From the NCBI GenBank assembly GCA_004297395.1, contig SCUO01000093.1:124001-188000 (forward strand): a DNA stretch of 64,000 nt, written 5' to 3'. The notes beneath the pieces are model-generated. The model did no database searches, was not told the origin of the DNA, and saw nothing but the letters and a program-made list of their open reading frames with translations. This document shows positions 50,692-59,688 of this stretch, piece by piece (the first letter of the stretch is position 1; every line of letters starts with the position of its first letter). This stretch comes from Chloroflexota bacterium (GTDB taxonomy: Bacteria > Chloroflexota > Limnocylindria > Limnocylindrales > CSP1-4). The position numbers were made by a program, and so were the translations under genes.

Positions 50692-51572
50692 GACGCCACC
50701 GCCACGGCCGCAGCGGCCTCGCCCGGCGCGCCTGGCGTTGGCACGGCACGGCCCGCCGAGAGGTAGCCCATGACGATCTCCTCCATCGTGGCGGGGCGAG
50801 TCGCGGGGGCGTCGGCGCTGGCTCGGACCAACGCGTGGAAGGCCCCGGCACGATCCGGGAACAGGGCAACGAGGCCGGGCGCGTCCACGGCTCCCTCCGG
50901 AGCGACGCGGTGATGGGCGAGCGACTGGCCTACCGTCTCGTGGAGCAGCACGCGACCCTGTCCGAGCACGAGCAGCCGATCGCAAACCGGCTCGACCTCG
51001 GCGACGACATGCGAGGCGAGGACCGCGGTCACGCCGTCTACCCGGACGGCCTCACCGAGAACTGTGAGGAACTCCCGGCGGGCGAGCGGGTCGAGGTTCG
51101 CGAGCGGCTCGTCGAGGAGCAGGACCGGCGCCCGCGTCCCGAGCGCGATGGCAAGCGACACCTGGGCCTGCTGGCCCCCGGACAGGTCCGTCGCCGGGGC
51201 GGACAGCGGGATCTGGAGCCGGCGGAGACGGCTCCGGGCGTGCTCGGCGTCGAAGCGCGGTCGCAGCGAGGCCGCGAACCCGAGGTGCTCCTCGACCGTC
51301 AGCTCCCGATAGAGCGACGGGTCCTGGGGCACATAGCCGACCGACGCCACGGCGCCGGCGCGATCGCGCGTGGGGTCGAGGCCCCAGACCCGGAGGCTGC
51401 CGGCGGTCGGGCGCTCGAACCCGACGCACAGCTTCAGGAGCGTCGACTTCCCGGCCCCGTTTGGCCCGACGAGGGCGGTGATTCCGCCGGCGTGGACGGT
51501 GAGGTCCACCTCCGACAAGGCCCATGTCCGCCGGTACCGCTTCGACAGCCCGCTCGTTTCGATCGCGGCCAC
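50688..51572 (-). CDS. ABC transporter ATP-binding protein
   Basis: This 294-residue ATPase has Walker A (LVGPNGAGKSTLLKL near residue 37), Q-loop YVPQDPSLYRELT, signature LSGGQQAQVSLAIAL, Walker B APVLLLDEPLANLD and the switch His in LASHVVAEV. It powers the neighbouring permease; the cargo is unknown. The GTG at 51572 lies after GGAGGGAGG; ATGs further upstream would add a basic tail with no homology. It is divergent from the histidine kinase, so export and sensing may be linked. Confidence 0.92.
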   Translation of the reverse strand: MAAIETSGLSKRYRRTWALSEVDLTVHAGGITALVGPNGAGKSTLLKLCVGFERPTAGSLRVWGLDPTRDRAGAVASVGYVPQDPSLYRELTVEEHLGFAASLRPRFDAEHARSRLRRLQIPLSAPATDLSGGQQAQVSLAIALGTRAPVLLLDEPLANLDPLARREFLTVLGEAVRVDGVTAVLASHVVAEVEPVCDRLLVLGQGRVLLHETVGQSLAHHRVAPEGAVDAPGLVALFPDRAGAFHALVRASADAPATRPATMEEIVMGYLSAGRAVPTPGAPGEAAAAVAVAS

Positions 51573-51706
51573 GATGCCTCCCTCCAGCGAGGGCATCGGA
51601 GCCGCTCGCCAGGTCATCGTCGGGGCGCTGCGGCGCCGCCGGCAGCGGCGGGGTCCCGGGCCGCCGTTCCGGGATTCCCCGGACATGCGCGCGCCCGATC
51701 ACCTGC

Positions 51707-51712
51707 TACCGT
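51707..51712 (+). promoter_or_regulatory. -10 box TACCGT for the kinase-regulator operon
   Basis: TACCGT, 7 nt, then GTG at 51720. Confidence 0.45.
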
Positions 51713-51719
51713 CCGGCTC

Positions 51720-53408
51720 GTGGACCGTCTCCGGGCTCTGAACCGCGCCGACCTGCCCGACCGGGCGGCAGCCCTCGTCGGGGTCCTCGCCTTTGGCCTC
51801 GGGCTCGTCGCTGTCGTGGGTCCGAACCTGGACCTCGGCGTCACCCTCTACCACGACGGCGCGTACGTCCGCGTCCTGCACGTTGAGCCGTACAGTCCGG
51901 CTCGCCGCGACGGGTTCGAAGAGGGGATGATCGTCGTGCGGCTCGGTGGGTACGATCTCGTGCGCCTGCCGGGGTACGAGTACCCCGAGCTCGACGAGTT
52001 CGGCTACGAGGTGGGGTCGGGCCCGGTAACGGTGGACCAGCCCACGCCGGTGGCGCTCGATCCGGGTCTGCTGTCGCAGCTCCTCTCGCAACGCGTCGAC
52101 TACGCCGAGGCCATTCGCGAGACCGATCTCGCCGGCGAGTCATACACGTCGGTCGGGATCAGCAGCTCCTACGACTTCGAGCGCGAGCAGACGTCGATGT
52201 GGCTCCTCATCGGGGCCGCCGTAGCGCTCGTCGGCGCCTGGTTCGTGGCCGGCGGTCGGGCCGGCTCGTCGCTCCAGCCGCTGGCGGTGCCGCTGGCCGT
52301 CGCCACGGCGACGCCGTTCCTCGCTCGACCGCTCGCGGCGACGTGGTCCGGCCCGTTCCTCATCGCCGCCGGGATCCTGCTGCCGGCCGCGATGGTGCCC
52401 CTGGGCCTCCGGCTCACCGAGCGGATCGCGGACGAGGGCGTCCGGCGGGTCGCTCGAGCCACGTCGCTCGGGGCAGCCGTGGCGGCGATCTCGATCGGGC
52501 TGGTCCAGCCGGTCAGTGACGCCGGCACCGGCCTGGACCCATGGGTCTGGGGGGCGCTCGCGGCTGCGGTGCCGCTCATCCCCGGGATCGCCGCGGCAGT
52601 CCCCATGCGGCGAACCCCCCAGGCGGCGTCGAGTCGCGGACTCGTCGCGTCCGCCGAGCTCGGCGCGGCCGGGATCACGCCGCTGATGGCGATCGCGACC
52701 GTCCCGCAGGCGCCGTACGCGATCCCGTTCTCGCTGTGGCTCCTCGTCCTCGTCGTCGCTGCCCGCTTCACCGTCCGTCCCCTGGCTCGGCTGGCGACCC
52801 GGGCGACCCTCCAGCGCGACCTGGTCGTCGCGGCCACGGAGGCGGAGCGGGCCCGAGTGGCGGCCGACATCCACGATGACGCGCTCCAGGAGCTGACGCT
52901 CCTCGTCCGGCGGCTGGAGACGGCCGGCGACGCCGAGGGCGCCGACATGGCCCGGACCGTCTCGGACCGGCTCCGGGCGATCTGCGGCGACCTCCGCCTG
53001 CCGATCCTCGACGACCTCGGTGTGGGGCCGGCGCTCGACTGGCTCGTCCTCCGGATCGAACGCCTCGCCGGCGGCGAGGTCCGGCTCGAGAAGGCCGATG
53101 GGACGCGGCCGCCGCCCGACGTCGAGCTGGCCTTCTTCCGGGTGGCCCAGGAGGCGCTTGGCAACGCCGTCAAGCACGGCAAGCCGCCGATCGTCGTCCG
53201 CTACCACTCGACCGAGGCCGGCGCCTCGCTCTCGGTCGACGACGCCGGACCGGGCATCGAGCCCGACGCCCCGCAGCGGGCCGAGGAGGCCGGCCGCTTC
53301 GGGCTGCTCAACATGCAGCAGCGGGCCGAGGGCATCGGGGCGATCCTCGACGTCCGCCGCTGGCCCGGCGGCGGGACCCACGTCGCCCTGGAATGGCGAC
53401 CGCATTGA
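51720..53408 (+). CDS. LiaS/DegS-type sensor histidine kinase with PDZ-like sensor
   Basis: The 562-residue kinase has a first membrane helix (about 15-38) and an extracytoplasmic domain that includes a PDZ-like core (HVEPYSPARRDGFEEGMIVVRLGGYDL). About seven more hydrophobic segments follow (160-360), then a HisKA_3 domain with the phosphoacceptor His in RVAADIHDDALQELTLL near residue 385. The HATPase domain has FFRVAQEALGNAVKHG, DDAGPGIEP and GRFGLLNMQQRAEGIG. The ATP-lid wording GLLNMQQRA is typical of the NarX/LiaS group. It pairs with the regulator downstream, overlapping at its TGA. Confidence 0.92.
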   Translation: MDRLRALNRADLPDRAAALVGVLAFGLGLVAVVGPNLDLGVTLYHDGAYVRVLHVEPYSPARRDGFEEGMIVVRLGGYDLVRLPGYEYPELDEFGYEVGSGPVTVDQPTPVALDPGLLSQLLSQRVDYAEAIRETDLAGESYTSVGISSSYDFEREQTSMWLLIGAAVALVGAWFVAGGRAGSSLQPLAVPLAVATATPFLARPLAATWSGPFLIAAGILLPAAMVPLGLRLTERIADEGVRRVARATSLGAAVAAISIGLVQPVSDAGTGLDPWVWGALAAAVPLIPGIAAAVPMRRTPQAASSRGLVASAELGAAGITPLMAIATVPQAPYAIPFSLWLLVLVVAARFTVRPLARLATRATLQRDLVVAATEAERARVAADIHDDALQELTLLVRRLETAGDAEGADMARTVSDRLRAICGDLRLPILDDLGVGPALDWLVLRIERLAGGEVRLEKADGTRPPPDVELAFFRVAQEALGNAVKHGKPPIVVRYHSTEAGASLSVDDAGPGIEPDAPQRAEEAGRFGLLNMQQRAEGIGAILDVRRWPGGGTHVALEWRPH

Positions 53409-53424
53409 CCGCTGGGCCGGCCCG

Positions 53425-54075
53425 CTGATCCGCGTCGCGATCGTCGACGACCACCCGATCGTGCGCGACGGCACGGCCGCGATCCTCGGCGCCCAGCCGG
53501 GCCTCGAGGTCGTCGGGACGGCCTCGAGCGTCGACGAGGCGGTCGAGCTCATCCGTCGCGAGCCGATCGACGTCGTCCTGCTCGATATCCGGCTCGGCAC
53601 CGATAGCGGCCTGCGACTGCTCCGGGAGGATCTCGGCGGGTCCGCCGCAGCCGGCGCGACCGCCGGCGCGACCACCGCGGCCACGCCCACCCCCGCGGTC
53701 GTCGTCCTCTCGGCCTACGACTACCCCCAGTACGCCGAGGCGGCGATCCGGCTGGGCGCGGCCGGCTACGTCATCAAGACGGCGCCGCTCCCCGAGCTCC
53801 TCGCCGCGATCGAGCGGGCCGCCGCGGGCGGGATGGCCTTCAGCGTCCGGCCACGGGCCGGCACCAGCGCCCACCTGACGGCCCGCGAGCTCGAGGTGGT
53901 CCGCCTCGTCATCGACGGCCGGAGCAACGACGAGATCGGGGCCTCGCTCCAGATCGGCGCGAAGACCGTCGAGACGCACCTGCGTCGCCTCTTCGAGCGC
54001 TTCGATGTCGCGTCAAGGACGGAGCTCGCGGCCCGCGCCCTGCGCGAGGGCTGGCTGGACATTCCGCCCGACTAG
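53425..54075 (+). CDS. NarL-family response regulator
   Basis: This 216-residue regulator has a receiver domain (acidic VDDHP at residues 7-11, phosphoacceptor Asp in VVLLDIRLGTDSG near residue 54) and a LuxR-type helix-turn-helix (LTARELEVVRLVIDGRSN, then VETHLRRLFERFDVASRTELA). No ATG, GTG or TTG begins it in frame. CTG at 53425 gives the standard M-IRVAIVDDHP start, and ATT at 53404 overlaps the kinase stop. A low-complexity AAAGATAGATTAATPTP insert of about 18 residues sits before the fourth beta strand. Confidence 0.88.
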   Translation: MIRVAIVDDHPIVRDGTAAILGAQPGLEVVGTASSVDEAVELIRREPIDVVLLDIRLGTDSGLRLLREDLGGSAAAGATAGATTAATPTPAVVVLSAYDYPQYAEAAIRLGAAGYVIKTAPLPELLAAIERAAAGGMAFSVRPRAGTSAHLTARELEVVRLVIDGRSNDEIGASLQIGAKTVETHLRRLFERFDVASRTELAARALREGWLDIPPD

Positions 54076-54315
54076 CTGTGATGAGCGGACACGCTGTTGA
54101 CAGCCCCGGCGTCCGGGAGCCACATCGGTCGCGGCTCCTCGCTCCGCCGCCGTGATGCGGCTGGCTCATCAGATACGCGACAGACGAGCGTGGCCGGGCA
54201 CGATTCCTGTCGAATCGGAGGGTTGGCTGAGCGTGGACGGGCGCCGATCGATGAACCAGACGCATCAGCCGGACCGATTCGCTCGGTCAACGACGTCTTC
54301 GTGAATCACAGCTAG
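54072..54315. mobile_element. Candidate 244-bp MITE-like element
   Basis: The ends carry an 11-bp perfect inverted repeat (CTAGCTGTGAT at 54072-54082 and its complement at 54305-54315). A further match of ACG-N2-GTTGAC lies at the same distance inside both ends, making about 28-bp imperfect terminal repeats. The left end overlaps the TAG stop of the response regulator. There is no transposase; two 72-codon frames inside (one per strand) have no recognised domain. Confidence 0.45.
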
Positions 54316-54345
54316 CGGGTGCGCCAAGGCGCCGCGATGGCGGGT

Positions 54346-54975
54346 TCATTGCACGCCCTGCCCGGGCAGGACCGGATAGCACCCCGCGAATGCCGGTTCC
54401 GTCGGCCAGCCACCCGTTGGAAACTCGCCCGCGACGAGCAACCCGGATGCGTGGTACGGGTCGTCGAACGTCCCCGCCGCGTCATGGCGGCTGACCTGGA
54501 ACATCACCGCGTCGCGCTGCCGCGCGACCAGCTCGCCGCCATCGGTTCGGAGGCTGAGGTCCGGGTCGAACTCGGCGATGAATCCGGTCGGCCAGATGAT
54601 CGACATCCGGGTCCCGTCGTCGGCGACGAGCCAGACCGGATCCTCCGGCGCGTCGACGGACCCGTCGAGGCGTCCATACACCGGCTCGTCGACACCGATT
54701 GAATCGCACGAGCCGGGACCCACGAGGAAGGTCCGGATCGTCACCGCGGCAGCAGCCGGCGTGGAGGCGGCGGGGGTGTCAGGACTCGGCGTCGGCGCCT
54801 CGCCTGGGCCCGTTGGCGACGGACCGACGGCCCCGCCACAGCCCCCGACGACGACCGCCAGGGCGACGAGCGCGCGCCACCTGCCGAGCGGGCGGAACGT
54901 CGCCGCTCCGGTACTCAGGGCGTTGACTCGCTCGAGCGACCTCGTGGCGCCGGGCGCCGCCTCTGCTGTGTCCAT
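54346..54975 (-). CDS. Lipoprotein with GCYP C-terminal motif
   Basis: This 209-residue protein has a lipobox (ALVALAVVVGGC, Cys near residue 46) after an unusually long N-terminal stretch; a later start is possible. A Thr/Pro/Ala linker follows. The C-terminal domain contains SIGVDEPVYGRLDGSV, SIIWPTGFIAEFDPDLSLRT, DPYHASGLLVAGEF and FAGCYP. It is related to the small protein at 27244-27690, sharing DPY-x-A-x-GL and GCYP. The ATG lies 2 bp after the stop of the trypsin-like protease gene on the same strand, so it is probably coexpressed with it. Confidence 0.75.
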   Translation of the reverse strand: MDTAEAAPGATRSLERVNALSTGAATFRPLGRWRALVALAVVVGGCGGAVGPSPTGPGEAPTPSPDTPAASTPAAAAVTIRTFLVGPGSCDSIGVDEPVYGRLDGSVDAPEDPVWLVADDGTRMSIIWPTGFIAEFDPDLSLRTDGGELVARQRDAVMFQVSRHDAAGTFDDPYHASGLLVAGEFPTGGWPTEPAFAGCYPVLPGQGVQ

Positions 54976-54977
54976 CC

Positions 54978-57047
54978 CTACCACCCGGTTCCGATGATCG
55001 AGGAGACGCCCCATCCGGCGGCCGGGTGGCGATACAGGTACAGGTTGCCGTTCTCGTGTCGGGCAACGATGTCGTCGCTGCCGTCACCATCGAAGTCCGA
55101 GCCAAGGATGATCGTCATGTTCTGCCACCCTTTCCCGATCTCGACCGGATTCGAGAACCCGGCCGCCGTATGGCCGTAGAGGAGCATCGCCCCGTCGTTG
55201 CGGACCGCGATGAGGTCGTCGGCGCCGTCCGCGCTGAAGTCGGCGGCGGCCAGGACGGCCATGTTCTGCCAGCCCCGGGTGCCGATCTTGATCCGCGTGC
55301 CGAACCCGGCCGGGGTGTGCGGGTAGAGCCACAGCGCGCCGGTCGCCTCCTGGGCCACCAGGTCGGCGTTGCCGTCCCCGGTGAAGTCCGTCGCGACGAT
55401 GGCCCCGAAGGCATTCCAGCCGCCGTTGCCGATGGTCTGACGAGCGAGCCAGCCGGCCGGCTGGTGGGGATGGAGGTAGAGCCTGCCGTCGCCGCCACGA
55501 GCGATGACATCGGCATGCCCATCACCGGTGAAGTCGGCCGCGGTGAAGGCCGTGTAGAGCTGCCAGCCGGTCGTGGTCGGCGAGAGCGTGCCGAACCCGG
55601 CCGGCGTGTGCGGATACAGCCGGGCCTGGCCGTCGTTCTCGGCGGTGACGAGATCGGGCGCGCCGTCACCCGTGAAGTCGCCCTCGACGATGCCCGGCTT
55701 GTTCCCCGGACCTCCCGGGTACGGGTAGCAGGCGTTGCCGAGCCGCTCGTAGCAGCTGTCGATGAGGGTGACGTTGCCCAGGCTGTTGTTGAGGATCCCG
55801 ACGGCCGTCCGGGTTGTGGCGGTCTGTGCCCAGACGGGCGAGCCGCTGTCGCCCGGCAGGGAGCTGAGGGTCGTGTCCAGCCCGAAGACCGTCACGTTGC
55901 CGCCCTTGTCGCTGACCCACGAATCGTCCGCATCCGTGACGATGCCCTGCTGGACGACGTCGCTGTGACCGCGTGACGTCCACACGATCGTGTTCTCGAA
56001 ACCGTACTCGTCGTCCTTGAAGCCGAACATCCGGCGGCCGTCGGTCGGGCTGTAGACGAGCGTCGTGGCCTCGTTGTCCTCCATCGAGACGACCATGATG
56101 TCGAACCCACCGGCGAGCAGGGATCCCCCGACGATCTCGGTCCCGACCTTGCGACCGCCGGATCCGTGATAACCCTCGTGGTACCAGCTGTTGCCGCCGG
56201 AATAGCCGCAGTGCCCGGCCGTCACGAACGAGACGTCATCCGTGACGTCGCTGTACACGTGCATCCCGATCGTGCAGTCGTCGACGCTGGTATCCCCCTT
56301 GGCGATCCTGATCCCGGGCACCAGGGGGAACTCACAGTGGTCCCGGTCCTGGCAGGTGGTGTCGCGTGGGGCGACGCGCGGGACGAGGGTCACGGACATG
56401 CCCAGTCCGGCCTCGAGGGCGGCCAGCGCATCCCCGGCCGCGTGGAGGTCGACCGGATCCACTCGCACCTCGAGGCGATTCGCGCGGGTGTCGATGCCGA
56501 CGCCGGTGAGCGGCGGCGCGCCGGGAACGCCGGCCCACAGCCCCCAGGCCTCGTGCATCGCCGTCCGCAGCGATGCGTGGCTGCGGGCCGCCGGGACGAT
56601 CCGAACGCCCTTGCCGCCTTCTGGGACGAGGCGTTCGATCTCGGCCGTCACGTCGTCGTCCAGCTCGGTCAGCATGACCACGAGTCGACCGCCGTCGCGC
56701 TGGTCGTACCAGGCCCCGCCGAACGTCGGCAGCCGGGTGATGAACGGGGCGAGCTCCTCGTCGACCCGGGACTGGAAGACCTCGCGGCCCGGAAGGTCGA
56801 GGGCCAGTCGTTCCGCCGGGGTGACCTGCTGGCGTTGCAGCAGGAGCTCCGAGATTCGCGCGGACGATGCGTGAAGCCCGAACGCGGCCCGGAACTCGGC
56901 CAAGTCCTCGCGCTCCCGCTCGGGTGGAAGGTCGCGCTGGCTGCCACGCCCGCCAGGATCCTCCGCGCGCACTGGGCTCAGGGCTCCGCCCGTGAGGACG
57001 GCCATCGCTGCCACCAGGCCGGCAGCCCCCAACCGCCGTGTCGCCAT
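54978..57047 (-). CDS. Secreted trypsin-like serine protease with FG-GAP/VCBS repeats
   Basis: This 689-residue secreted protein has a signal peptide (LGAAGLVAAMAVLTGGALSPVRA), a propeptide-like helical region (35-210) and an S1 domain. The S1 domain shows SFVTAGHCGYSGG with the catalytic His, an Asp in FDIMVVSMED, and LPGDSGSPVWAQ with the catalytic Ser. Cys pairs in the S1 region suggest disulfides. The C-terminal 240 residues are five FG-GAP-type repeats (DFTGDGxPDLV, LYPHTPAGFGT), which form beta-propeller or calcium-binding blades. It is a likely extracellular protease with a polysaccharide- or cell-binding propeller. The start could also be GTG at 57050. Confidence 0.9.
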   Translation of the reverse strand: MATRRLGAAGLVAAMAVLTGGALSPVRAEDPGGRGSQRDLPPEREREDLAEFRAAFGLHASSARISELLLQRQQVTPAERLALDLPGREVFQSRVDEELAPFITRLPTFGGAWYDQRDGGRLVVMLTELDDDVTAEIERLVPEGGKGVRIVPAARSHASLRTAMHEAWGLWAGVPGAPPLTGVGIDTRANRLEVRVDPVDLHAAGDALAALEAGLGMSVTLVPRVAPRDTTCQDRDHCEFPLVPGIRIAKGDTSVDDCTIGMHVYSDVTDDVSFVTAGHCGYSGGNSWYHEGYHGSGGRKVGTEIVGGSLLAGGFDIMVVSMEDNEATTLVYSPTDGRRMFGFKDDEYGFENTIVWTSRGHSDVVQQGIVTDADDSWVSDKGGNVTVFGLDTTLSSLPGDSGSPVWAQTATTRTAVGILNNSLGNVTLIDSCYERLGNACYPYPGGPGNKPGIVEGDFTGDGAPDLVTAENDGQARLYPHTPAGFGTLSPTTTGWQLYTAFTAADFTGDGHADVIARGGDGRLYLHPHQPAGWLARQTIGNGGWNAFGAIVATDFTGDGNADLVAQEATGALWLYPHTPAGFGTRIKIGTRGWQNMAVLAAADFSADGADDLIAVRNDGAMLLYGHTAAGFSNPVEIGKGWQNMTIILGSDFDGDGSDDIVARHENGNLYLYRHPAAGWGVSSIIGTGW

Positions 57048-57193
57048 CACAAGCCCTCCGGGTGCTTGTTGCGGCGGGACGGCCAGTCTGAAGGTCGGCG
57101 CTTACCTGCGGCTTATCGCGACGGCCCGCGCGGCGGGGCTCATCGCTGTGCGTCGCTTGCCATGCGCGCGCTGGACGCGAGTTCAGCCAGGGC

Positions 57194-58333
57194 TCAGGCC
57201 GGCAGGTCGCGCTCCGCGGGGCCGGTGTAGTTGGCGTCGGGCCGGATGATCCGGTTCGAGGCGGCCTGCTCGAGGACGTGGGCGGTCCAGCCGGCGTGGC
57301 GGGCGAGGGCAAAGGTCGCGGGGAAAAGATCGGGCGTCAGGCCGACACCCTGGAGGACCGGCGCGGCGTAGAACTCGACGTTCGTCTTCAGCGGGCGATC
57401 CGGATGCAGCTCCGCGAGGACCCGCAGGGCGACGTCCTCGACGGCGATCGCGAGGGCCAGCCAGTCGGGCTTGTGGTCCATCGATTCAGCGACCTGGCGG
57501 AGCGCCTTCGCCCGCGGGTCGTAGGCCCGATAGACGCGATGACCGAAGCCCATCAGTCGCTCACCGCGGGCGATCGTCTCGCGGACCCAGGCCTCGGCCC
57601 GCTCGGGCGAGCCGACGGTATGGATCTGCTCGACGACCTCGGTCGGGGCGCCGCCGTGGAGCGGGCCCTTGAGGGCGCCGATCGCCCCGGCCACGGCCGA
57701 GGCGATGTCGCTCCGGGTCGAGGTGATCACCCGGGCGGTGAAGGTCGAGGCGTTCAGGCCATGCTCGGCACCGACGACGAAGTAGGCATCGAGGGCCCTG
57801 GCCGTGCCGGCATCGGCGGGCGTGCCGTTCAGCTGGTAGAGGAAGCCCGGGACGAGGTCGAGGTCGGGGTCCGGCTCGATGGGCTCGAGGCCCTGCCGGA
57901 TCCGGGCGAACGCGGCCAGGGCAGACGGCGAGAAGGCGGTCAGCGCGCGTGCCTGCTCAGGGGTTGGTGGCCACTCGAGCTTCTGGGTCGCGCCCCACAC
58001 CGAGACGGCGGTACGGAGCGCGTCCATCGGCTTCGCGGTCGACGGGAGGGCCCGGAGGGTCGTCAGGACGGCGTCCGGTACCGCTGCGGTCGGGAGGTGG
58101 TGGTGGGGCTCCCACTCGCCGGTCCAGAGGAGGTTCGCGACGGCCGGGTACGTGCCGCGCTCGACGAGATCGCCGATCCGGTAGCCGCGGTAGAGCAGCC
58201 GCCCGGCGGCGCCGTCAACGTAGCCGAGCGCGGTCTCGGCCGCGACGACCCCCTCGAGGCCTGGGGAGTAGGGGCGCGGAGCGGGAGTCGCCGCCTCGGG
58301 CGGCGCAGCGTCGGGCGGCATGCTGTCGGTCAT
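57194..58333 (-). CDS. gltA: Citrate synthase
   Basis: Citrate synthase condenses acetyl-CoA and oxaloacetate at the start of the TCA cycle. The 379-residue protein is of the short type II/I archaeal-bacterial length. Motifs are LLYRGYRIGDL near residue 47, VVGAEHGLNASTFTARV with catalytic His, GALKGPLHGGAP, and LMGFGHRVYRAYDPRA with the second His. The expected Asp motif appears as KTNVEFYAAPVL. 2-Methylcitrate synthase cannot be excluded by sequence alone. Start ATG is 6 nt after TACCAT. Confidence 0.92.
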   Translation of the reverse strand: MTDSMPPDAAPPEAATPAPRPYSPGLEGVVAAETALGYVDGAAGRLLYRGYRIGDLVERGTYPAVANLLWTGEWEPHHHLPTAAVPDAVLTTLRALPSTAKPMDALRTAVSVWGATQKLEWPPTPEQARALTAFSPSALAAFARIRQGLEPIEPDPDLDLVPGFLYQLNGTPADAGTARALDAYFVVGAEHGLNASTFTARVITSTRSDIASAVAGAIGALKGPLHGGAPTEVVEQIHTVGSPERAEAWVRETIARGERLMGFGHRVYRAYDPRAKALRQVAESMDHKPDWLALAIAVEDVALRVLAELHPDRPLKTNVEFYAAPVLQGVGLTPDLFPATFALARHAGWTAHVLEQAASNRIIRPDANYTGPAERDLPA

Positions 58334-58339
58334 GGGTCG

Positions 58340-58345
58340 ATGGTA
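58340..58345 (-). promoter_or_regulatory. -10 box TACCAT for citrate synthase
   Basis: Minus-strand TACCAT, 6 nt, then ATG at 58333. Confidence 0.55.
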
Positions 58346-58518
58346 GCCGGGCCTCTCGAAAGGCGGAGTGCCGAAGGTCCCGAGCCGGTCCGAGAGGTTG
58401 GCGCAGCTCAGCCATCGGCGGCGGGCATGCCCGCCGCGATGCGCAAGCTCGGCGCGCGGCCGCCGGTGGGTTCTCGCCGTGCCGCAGAATGCAGCGAACC
58501 CTGGATCGAGGAGGTTGG

Positions 58519-59688
58519 ATGGACCGTCTGGGTGCGCTGGCAGCCGGCATCGTTGTGCTGGCGGTCGCCGGGTGCGCGCCCGTCACCGAGCGGGCCACCC
58601 GTGGGCCCGAGGCCACCGCAACACCATGCGTCGACCCGTTCCAGTGCACGGCACCGCCGCCGCCGCTCCGGACCCTGCCGCCGATCCCGACCGCCACCCC
58701 CGACCCGGAGGCGACGCCCGTCCGCACGGCCACGACCGGCCAGTCGACCCGGTTCGCGATTGGCTCCTGCCTCCTCTACACGCCGGGCGGGACGGCGCTC
58801 GGCGACATCGTCGAACGCGACCCGGACGTGATGCTCTGGCTCGGCGACAACATCTACGCGGACTCCGAGGACATGACCGTGATGCGGGGGCTGTATGACG
58901 CCCTCGCGGCGAACCCCCGCTTCCAGGCCCTCGACGCGGCCGCGGAGACGATGGCCGTTTGGGACGACCACGACATGGGCTGGAACAACGCGAACGCCAC
59001 CTGGCCCCATCGAGACGCGGCGAAAGCCGAGTTCCTGCGCTTCTGGGGAGCGCCCGACGACCCGCGGGCCGGCCAGCCCGGTGTCTACTCGGCCCGGACC
59101 TTCGGCACGGGCGACCGGACGGTCCAGGTCATCCTCCTCGACGTCCGCTACAACCTGGATCCGTGGGATTACGCCGGGACCGACCCCGCCCGCCAGATCC
59201 TCGGCGACGTCCAGTGGGCCTGGCTCCGCGAGCGCCTCTCCGAGCCGGCGAGGATCCGGATCATCGGCAGCGGGATCCAGGTCGTGAACGACTACGACAT
59301 CGACCGCGAGTGGGAGGGCTGGGGCGACTCGCCACTCGAGCGCGACCGGCTCTTCCGGCTCCTCCGCGAGCTCCGGGTCCCAGGCGTGGTCTTCGTTTCG
59401 GGTGACATGCACTTCGCCGAGCTGACGAGGCACCCGGACGACGCCGCCGCCCTCGGGTACCCGACCTACGACCTCACGCCGTCGGGCCTCGACCGGATCG
59501 AGACCGAGGCTGCCGGGCAGTGGATCAACCCGAACCGCGTCGGCGAGCTCCTGAATACCAACCGAAAGCACGGGCTAGTCGAGATCGACTGGGGCCTCGC
59601 CGATCCCGAGATCCACCTCCAGGTCTGGGACGGCTCGCGCCTCCACCTCGACCATGTGGTGCCGCTCTCGGAGCTCCAGCCGGGCTAG
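58519..59688 (+). CDS. PhoD-like alkaline phosphatase, lipoprotein
   Basis: The 389-residue protein has a lipobox (GIVVLAVAGC, Cys at about 19), a Thr/Pro linker, then a PhoD-like metallophosphatase domain. The visible metal motifs are FAIGSCLLYTPGG, DVMLWLGDNIYADS, WDDHDMGWNN near residue 155 and VFVSGDMHFAEL near residue 298. The final part has NRKHGLVEIDW. It should hydrolyse phosphate esters or phosphodiesters outside the cytoplasmic membrane. GAGGAGG lies 5 nt before the ATG. Confidence 0.9.
   Translation: MDRLGALAAGIVVLAVAGCAPVTERATRGPEATATPCVDPFQCTAPPPPLRTLPPIPTATPDPEATPVRTATTGQSTRFAIGSCLLYTPGGTALGDIVERDPDVMLWLGDNIYADSEDMTVMRGLYDALAANPRFQALDAAAETMAVWDDHDMGWNNANATWPHRDAAKAEFLRFWGAPDDPRAGQPGVYSARTFGTGDRTVQVILLDVRYNLDPWDYAGTDPARQILGDVQWAWLRERLSEPARIRIIGSGIQVVNDYDIDREWEGWGDSPLERDRLFRLLRELRVPGVVFVSGDMHFAELTRHPDDAAALGYPTYDLTPSGLDRIETEAAGQWINPNRVGELLNTNRKHGLVEIDWGLADPEIHLQVWDGSRLHLDHVVPLSELQPG

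Noticed and set aside
54097-54290. Two 72-codon genes inside the MITE-like element
   Set aside because: Both end in the inverted repeat and share nothing with known proteins; they look incidental.
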